Positions 22,035-25,938 of a stretch of DNA of 25,938 nucleotides are shown here, piece after piece. The translations under genes and the position numbers were made by a program. Origin of the DNA: an uncultured Clostridia bacterium. GTDB taxonomy: Bacteria > Bacillota > Clostridia > Lachnospirales > CAG-274. Within the stretch, counting starts at the first letter, position 1. Every line of letters starts with the position of its first letter. The stretch covers positions 1 to 25,938 of the forward strand of contig CANQBT010000012.1 of the NCBI GenBank assembly GCA_947589405.1, read 5' to 3'. A model generated the notes under the pieces. That model was not told where the DNA came from. It saw only the letters and a list, made by a program, of their open reading frames with translations, and ran no database searches.

Positions 22035-22967
22035 TCAGTCTGTAAAAAGCGGTGTTGAAAGATACCTGTCACCTGTATCAGGCAGTATCACAACTATGGT
22101 CTTTCCTTGATTTTCGGGTCTTTTTGCCAATACAGTTGCAGCATATACGGCTGCGCCTGAGGAAATGCCCACAAGCACACCGTCATTTTTGGCAATGGCA
22201 TTGCCTGTTGCAAATGCGTCCTCGTTTGAAACAGGTATCACTTCGTCATATACATCGGTATTAAGTGTATCAGGCACAAAACCTGCGCCTATGCCCTGTA
22301 TCTTGTGAGGACCTGCCTGACCGCCTGAAAGCACAGGTGATGATGCAGGCTCTACTGCCACTACCTTTATATTGCTGTTTTTGCTCTTAAGATATTCTCC
22401 TGCGCCTGTAATAGTGCCGCCTGTTCCTACTGCCGATACAAATATGTCTACCTCTCCGTCTGTGTCCTCCCATATCTCAGGACCTGTAGTCGCCTTGTGT
22501 ATTGCAGGATTCGCAGGGTTCACGAACTGACCCGGTATAAATGAATTTTCTGTTTCGGCTGCAAGCTCATCAGCCTTTTCTATAGCGCCCTTCATACCCT
22601 TAGCGCCCTCTGTGAGCACTACCTCTGCGCCATATGCCTTTAAGAGGTTACGCCTTTCAACGCTCATTGTTTCAGGCATTGTAAGTATAGTCCTGTAGCC
22701 CTTTGCAGTTGCCGCAGCAGCCAGTCCTATGCCTGTGTTTCCGCTTGTTGGCTCTATTATAACAGAGCCCTCCTTCAATATACCTCTTTCTTCAGCGTCC
22801 TCTATCATGGCCTTTGCCACTCTGTCCTTTACGCTGCCTGCCGGATTGAAATACTCCAGCTTAGCAACTATCTTAGCCTTTAAATTATTAGCCTTTTCAT
22901 AGTTCGTAAGCTCTAAAAGAGGTGTGTTTCCTATAAGCTGTGTAAGATCTGTTTTAATATTGCTCAT
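22035..22967 (-). CDS. cysK: Cysteine synthase (O-acetylserine sulfhydrylase)
   Basis: CysK makes cysteine from O-acetylserine and sulfide using PLP. The 310 residues show the PLP lysine K47 in NPAGSVKDR, the substrate loop EPTSGNTGIGLA, the phosphate-binding GTGGTITG, and the end ILPDTGDRYLSTPLF. It sits 12 bases after the rrf2 gene with AGGAGATAATAAT before the ATG, so the regulator and enzyme are co-transcribed. A serine acetyltransferase (cysE) is not in the window. Confidence 0.97.
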   Translation of the reverse strand: MSNIKTDLTQLIGNTPLLELTNYEKANNLKAKIVAKLEYFNPAGSVKDRVAKAMIEDAEERGILKEGSVIIEPTSGNTGIGLAAAATAKGYRTILTMPETMSVERRNLLKAYGAEVVLTEGAKGMKGAIEKADELAAETENSFIPGQFVNPANPAIHKATTGPEIWEDTDGEVDIFVSAVGTGGTITGAGEYLKSKNSNIKVVAVEPASSPVLSGGQAGPHKIQGIGAGFVPDTLNTDVYDEVIPVSNEDAFATGNAIAKNDGVLVGISSGAAVYAATVLAKRPENQGKTIVVILPDTGDRYLSTPLFTD

Positions 22968-22979
22968 ATTATTATCTCC

Positions 22980-23417
22980 TTATATACAATAATCATTTCC
23001 TATATTTTCTTTTGCTTTGTTTGCTATATCCTCCAGAGTAATATTATCCACTACCGAGTTGATAGCCTTATCCAATTCCTGCCATACATACAGCGTAGGA
23101 CAATAGGCAGCTCTGCTGCATTGATTAGGCTCCTCCTCCAGACAGGCTACGGGAGCAAGAGAGCCCTCTGTAAGCCTTAATATCATGCCTACAGTATACT
23201 CCGATGGTTTCCTTGCCAGCTTATATCCCCCCTGAGGGCCCCTTACGCTTTTTACAAAGCCTGATTTGCTCAATATGCTTATTATCTGCTCAAGGTATTT
23301 TCCTGAGATCTCCTGTCTGTCCGCTACGCTCTTTATTGATATATATTCTCCCGTATCATTTATTGCCAGATCAAGCATAAGCCTGAGAGCATAACGCCCC
23401 TTTGTTGATATTTTCAT
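22980..23417 (-). CDS. Rrf2-family regulator with IscR-like cysteines (CymR/IscR type)
   Basis: A 145-residue repressor of the Rrf2 family. The amino winged helix-turn-helix starts MKISTKGRYALRLMLDLA and includes SGKYLEQIISIL and VRGPQGGYKLAR (wing). C92, C100 and C106 (ACLEEEPNQC, then YC) sit at nearly the positions of the Fe-S ligands C92, C98 and C104 of E. coli IscR, spaced X7 and X5 here; C144 is extra. B. subtilis CymR, the cysteine regulator, works with CysK. Operon position with cysK and trxB suggests control of sulfur genes, possibly with a cluster as sensor. The exact subfamily is not settled. Confidence 0.9.
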   Translation of the reverse strand: MKISTKGRYALRLMLDLAINDTGEYISIKSVADRQEISGKYLEQIISILSKSGFVKSVRGPQGGYKLARKPSEYTVGMILRLTEGSLAPVACLEEEPNQCSRAAYCPTLYVWQELDKAINSVVDNITLEDIANKAKENIGNDYCI

Positions 23418-23458
23418 AAGTACCTCCCTTAATGTATAAATATATAACCTACTATATA

Positions 23459-23493
23459 CCTATGATTATAGGATAATTGAGAGAATATGTCAA
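23459..23493 (-). promoter_or_regulatory. rrf2-cysK-trxB promoter with overlapping operator
   Basis: Consensus TTGACA (23488-23493) and TATAAT (23465-23470) at 17-bp spacing on the minus strand. The inverted repeat CCTAT-GATT-ATAGG (23459-23472) covers the -10 box, a classical repressor position, and CTATATACCTAT (23452-23463) continues past it. A similar CTATATTTCCTAT lies upstream of metY at 24822-24834. The promoter begins only 12 bases after the metY stop, with no terminator between. Confidence 0.75.
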
Positions 23494-23504
23494 CAGCAAT
23501 GTAC

Positions 23505-24800
23505 TTATATTGCCTTGAAGGCTTCTTCAAGATCCTCTATAATATCATCTATATGCTCGGTACCTATTGAAAGACGTACTGTATTTGGCTTTATGCCCTG
23601 CTCAGCCAGCTCTTCGGCGTTGAGCTGAGAATGGGTAGTGCTTGCAGGGTGTATTACAAGGGACTTGACATCTGCAACATTTGCAAGAAGTGAGAATATC
23701 TGAAGGCTGTCTATAAATCTCTTGGCTTCTTCAGCGCCGCCCTTTACCTCAAATGTAAATATGGAACCTCCGCCATTGGGGAAATACTTCTTATATACTG
23801 CATTTGTAGGATTATCGGGAAGTGATGGGTGATTGACGCTCTCTACCTTCGGATGCTTAGACAGATACTCTATTACCTTCTTGGTATTCTCAACATGTCT
23901 TTCAACTCTCAATGAAAGAGTTTCAAGTCCCTGAAGGAAAAAGAATGCGTGGAAAGGTGAAAGAGTAGCGCCTGTATCTCTCAGCAGTATAGCCCTTATC
24001 TTCGTAACAAAGGCAGCAGGACCTACAGCCTTTGTAAAGCTTATGCCATGATAGCTTGGGTTAGGCTCTGTAAGTGAAGGGAATTTTCCGCTTGCCTCCC
24101 AGTCGAAATTACCGCTGTCCACTATAACGCCGCCTATGGTAGTGCCGTGACCTCCTATGAACTTTGTAGCAGAATGAACCACAATATCCGCACCATACTC
24201 AAAGGGTCTTACAAGATAAGGTGTAGCAAAGGTATTGTCCACTACAAGAGGGATTTTGTTGTCATGGGCTATCTCTGCATACTTTTCAATATCCACCGCA
24301 TTTGAGTTGGGATTTCCCAGAGTTTCAATAAACACAGCCTTTGTATTGCCGTCAATGGCATTATTCAGCTCGTCAAAGTCCTCAGGCTCCACAAATTTAG
24401 CGGTAATGCCGTACTCGGGAAGAGTATGTGCAAGAAGATTGTATGTACCGCCGTAAATAGTCTTAACAGATACGATATTGTCGCCTGCATGAGCAAGATT
24501 TCTGAAAGTATAGTCTATTGCCGCTGCGCCGCTGGCAACTGCAAGAGCGGCAACTCCGCCTTCAAGAGCCGCTATCCTTTTTTCAAAAACCTCCTGTGTT
24601 GGATTTGTAAGTCTGCCGTATATATTGCCTGCGTCTGCAAGACCGAATCTTGCGGCAGCGTGATCCGAATTGTGGAAAACATAAGAGCTGGTCTGATAAA
24701 TAGGCACCGCTCTTGCATCAGTAACCGGGTCTGCGCTTTCCTGGCCGATATGCAGCTGTTTTGTTTCAAATCTCAAATTTCTTTCGCTTATTGTACTCAT
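23505..24800 (-). CDS. metY: O-acetylhomoserine sulfhydrylase
   Basis: This PLP enzyme makes homocysteine (or methionine) from O-acetylhomoserine and sulfide (or methanethiol). The 431-residue length matches the OAH sulfhydrylase group rather than shorter cystathionine gamma-synthases (about 380). Visible parts are the start ETKQLHIGQESADP, YGRLTNPTQEVFEKR, ALASGAAA-like AVASGAAAIDY, the PLP lysine K213 in VHSATKFIGGHGT, and IHPASTTHSQL near the end. GGAGG precedes the ATG. It is the first of the sulfur genes, with its own promoter at 24859-24887. Confidence 0.95.
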   Translation of the reverse strand: MSTISERNLRFETKQLHIGQESADPVTDARAVPIYQTSSYVFHNSDHAAARFGLADAGNIYGRLTNPTQEVFEKRIAALEGGVAALAVASGAAAIDYTFRNLAHAGDNIVSVKTIYGGTYNLLAHTLPEYGITAKFVEPEDFDELNNAIDGNTKAVFIETLGNPNSNAVDIEKYAEIAHDNKIPLVVDNTFATPYLVRPFEYGADIVVHSATKFIGGHGTTIGGVIVDSGNFDWEASGKFPSLTEPNPSYHGISFTKAVGPAAFVTKIRAILLRDTGATLSPFHAFFFLQGLETLSLRVERHVENTKKVIEYLSKHPKVESVNHPSLPDNPTNAVYKKYFPNGGGSIFTFEVKGGAEEAKRFIDSLQIFSLLANVADVKSLVIHPASTTHSQLNAEELAEQGIKPNTVRLSIGTEHIDDIIEDLEEAFKAI

Positions 24801-24821
24801 TTTTTGTTACCTCCATATTTT

Positions 24822-24887
24822 CTATATTTCCTATTGGTTTAATATGATTTATGTTGGTATGTTACCACATATTTTTCCATTTGTCAA
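24822..24887 (-). promoter_or_regulatory. metY promoter and possible operator
   Basis: On the minus strand TTGACA (24882-24887) and TAACAT (24859-24864) are 17 bp apart. Downstream, at 24822-24834, CTATATTTCCTAT (plus strand) resembles the CTATATACCTAT of the rrf2 operator. No S-box, T-box or other riboswitch core was found in this short leader. Confidence 0.65.
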
Positions 24888-25062
24888 TAGTATTTTTTAT
24901 ATTTTTCATATTTGTTTTATAGGAAAATGTTTTGAGGCATATTTTCTTCCCCTTCCCGACATTCCCTGAGAGGAGAGGTTGAGGTATTGACTTCCTTAAG
25001 CTTTCTTAAAGCCTTTATTCAACATTATTCAAACGTTTGAAAAACCATAACGTAAAGCTCCC

Positions 25063-25209
25063 CTTCGTAAGGTTCAGCACTTTGCCTACGGCAAAGCCGA
25101 CAGCTCTCTTCCAAGCCGTCCCTCTCTGAGGGAAGGTGTCAGCGTAAGCTGACGGAAGGGTGCAATACTCAATTGTCGCTGTCGGGCGGATAACTTCTTC
25201 CGCTGCAAT
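25063..25209. repeat. Cluster of small intergenic hairpins
   Basis: Three short stem-loops lie in line: CTTTGCC-TAC-GGCAAAG (25080-25096), CCCTC-TCT-GAGGG (25120-25132) and GTCAGC-GTAA-GCTGAC (25138-25153). Fragments such as CTCCCCTTCGTAAGG and GACGGAAGGGT resemble pieces of copies A and C. The stretch from 24888 to 25062 holds nothing I can name. Confidence 0.55.
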
Positions 25210-25280
25210 GGAGCTGTCAGCCCAACCAAGAATTACAAGTTATGAACGGATTTGCATGGGCTGACTGAGAGGTCGAACAC
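25210..25280 (+). repeat. 71-nt direct repeat, copy 1
   Basis: Identical to 25540-25610 except for two adjacent bases near the end (GAG versus AGG order). Its ends form a 9-bp inverted repeat, GTCAGCCCA (25216-25224) and TGGGCTGAC (25257-25265), enclosing 32 bases. Confidence 0.85.
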
Positions 25281-25325
25281 GCTTATATATAAAATTTTTT
25301 GCTTATGCTGGTATTATCATTTTTG

Positions 25326-25551
25326 CTTTAGAACGACCCTTCCACCATTTCAAACAGTTGTTTGAAATGGTCCCCCTCCCCTCCGACGCCCTGTGGGCTA
25401 GGGGAGGCTAGAGATGTGGAGGAAAAGGGACGCCTTAGGTTTATGTTCTGCAAATGCCTTAATAATGTTGAAAAATTAATATTTATAACTAACTAAAAAA
25501 TTATGAGGGAACATCTACTTAGGCTCCCCGTTCGTAAGGGGAGCTGTCAGC
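25326..25551 (-). repeat. Dispersed structured repeat, copy C
   Basis: The reverse complement of copy A (1-225) with scattered substitutions and small indels. It carries the same two hairpins: the ACCATTTCAAACA arms (25344-25371) around a GT loop, and the CTCCCC...GGGGAG stem with an ACA rather than GTTA tip. Its far end runs into the second 71-nt direct repeat, with which it shares about 12 bases. Confidence 0.85.
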
Positions 25552-25610
25552 CCAACCAAGAATTACAAGTTATGAACGGATTTGCATGGGCTGACTGAAG
25601 GGTCGAACAC
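25540..25610 (+). repeat. 71-nt direct repeat, copy 2
   Basis: Second copy of the element at 25210-25280, 69 of 71 bases the same. The two copies bracket the 226-bp repeat C, 259 bases apart. Confidence 0.85.
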
Positions 25611-25615
25611 ATACA

Positions 25616-25660
25616 CATTTTCCTGTGACTAGGTCACAGGAAAATGCACGCCCCTACAAG
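25616..25660. repeat. Perfect CATTTTCCTGTGAC palindrome with CCCCTACAAG module
   Basis: CATTTTCCTGTGAC-TAG-GTCACAGGAAAATG (25616-25646) is a perfect inverted repeat with 14-bp arms, followed at once by CACGCCCCTACAAG. The related copies are at 4088-4114 and 20857-20919. Confidence 0.85.
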
Positions 25661-25741
25661 ATATGGCACAGGTTTTGTCTCAATTTATAGGTACGATTAT
25701 CGATTGTCCTTTTTACAAGTAACTTCTTTGAGAGGTTTCAC

Positions 25742-25926
25742 CTTCTGCCGACCGCATCGTGGTCAGGCAGAAGCCCTGTTTCTTTTGGGGTCAGTAATTA
25801 TGGTATAATATGACCTTATGCCCCAAAAGCCGTTCGGAGGGTGTGGGAACCATCGGAAGGTTCCCACGTTTTTGGTACTTTTTTCGCAAAAAAGTACACA
25901 TAAATTTGCTTACTTTCTAAAGTAAG
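25742..25926 (+). other. Run of five stem-loops at the right end
   Basis: Stem-loops lie at 25742-25773 (12 bp with one bulge), 25782-25829 (CTTTTGGGG with CCCCAAAAG, TATAAT in the loop), 25843-25867 (GTGGGAACC with GGTTCCCAC, then GTTTTTGG), 25875-25897 (GTACTTTTTT with AAAAAAGTAC) and 25909-25926 (CTTACTTT with AAAGTAAG). The third looks like a terminator for plus-strand transcription. No reading frame is evident. This could be a structured RNA, a transcript end belonging to genes outside the window, or more dispersed repeat. Confidence 0.5.
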
Positions 25927-25938
25927 ATAAACAAAAAT

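Noticed and set aside
24801..24900. S-box or T-box riboswitch upstream of metY
   Set aside because: The leader between the promoter and the start is only about 50 bases and has no conserved riboswitch core.
1..25551. Inverted copies A and C as the ends of one 25-kb transposon
   Set aside because: The interval holds mostly core housekeeping operons, a third copy lies inside, no transposase is present, and copy A continues beyond the window edge.
24888..25700. CRISPR array in the repeat-rich spacer
   Set aside because: The repeats are long, few, irregularly spaced and in mixed orientation, and no cas genes are present.
25742..25897. SRP RNA or 6S RNA gene
   Set aside because: The conserved SRP apical loop (GGAAG tetraloop region with its flanking bulge) was not found in the expected arrangement, and no 6S open-bubble layout could be drawn.

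Overview
The window looks like chromosome of an anaerobic Firmicute of class Clostridia. Signs are the paired glgC/glgD genes, short clostridial-type ThiC, the ylxM-ffh-rpsP-khpA-rimM-trmD and plsX-acpP-rnc housekeeping blocks, strong AGGAGG ribosome sites, TTGACA/TATAAT promoters, many ATA isoleucine codons, and a surface protein with a cohesin-like module and three SLH motifs. Genus cannot be read from the sequence. No rRNA, tRNA, CRISPR array, phage module or insertion sequence was recognised.

Layout, left to right. (1) 1-360: a dispersed repeat and a terminator. (2) 361-2750 (-): glgC-glgD, glycogen precursor synthesis. (3) 3083-5454 (+): sigma-A promoter, TPP riboswitch with terminator, thiD and thiC, closed by a 16-bp bidirectional terminator. 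(4) A GNAT acetyltransferase (-) diverges from a TtcA-like tRNA thiolase (+), whose gene overlaps a tyrosine recombinase. (5) 7867-11437 (-): ylxM-ffh-rpsP-khpA, an internal terminator, then rimM-trmD (SRP, ribosome and tRNA maturation). (6) 11616-13013 (+): the SLH/cohesin protein, sitting where smc and ftsY lie in many Firmicutes. (7) 13198-17958 (-): mtaB-alaX-small membrane ORF-plsX, tightly overlapped, then acpP with its own promoter, then rnc. (8) 18066-20718 (+): an unknown helical protein with a His-rich tail, and a GH105 glycosidase. (9) 21061-24800 (-): metY and rrf2-cysK-trxB, a sulfur assimilation and thiol redox group with a possible Fe-S Rrf2 regulator. (10) 24801-25938: 1.1 kb without genes, packed with repeats and stem-loops.

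Most genes are ordinary housekeeping. The less explained material is intergenic: a repeat family of about 226 bp present as an inverted pair near the two window ends (1-225 and 25326-25551) plus a diverged partial copy at 20937-21022, whose two hairpins are kept despite sequence change; a CATTTTCCTGTGAC palindrome found three times, once between thiD and thiC; and a 71-nt direct repeat. The unknown His-rich protein, the 52-residue membrane protein in the plsX operon, and possible regulatory structures at acpP, rnc and rrf2 are the best leads among the genes. Several start codons were moved to match ribosome sites (glgC, rpsP, ylxM, mtaB, trxB).
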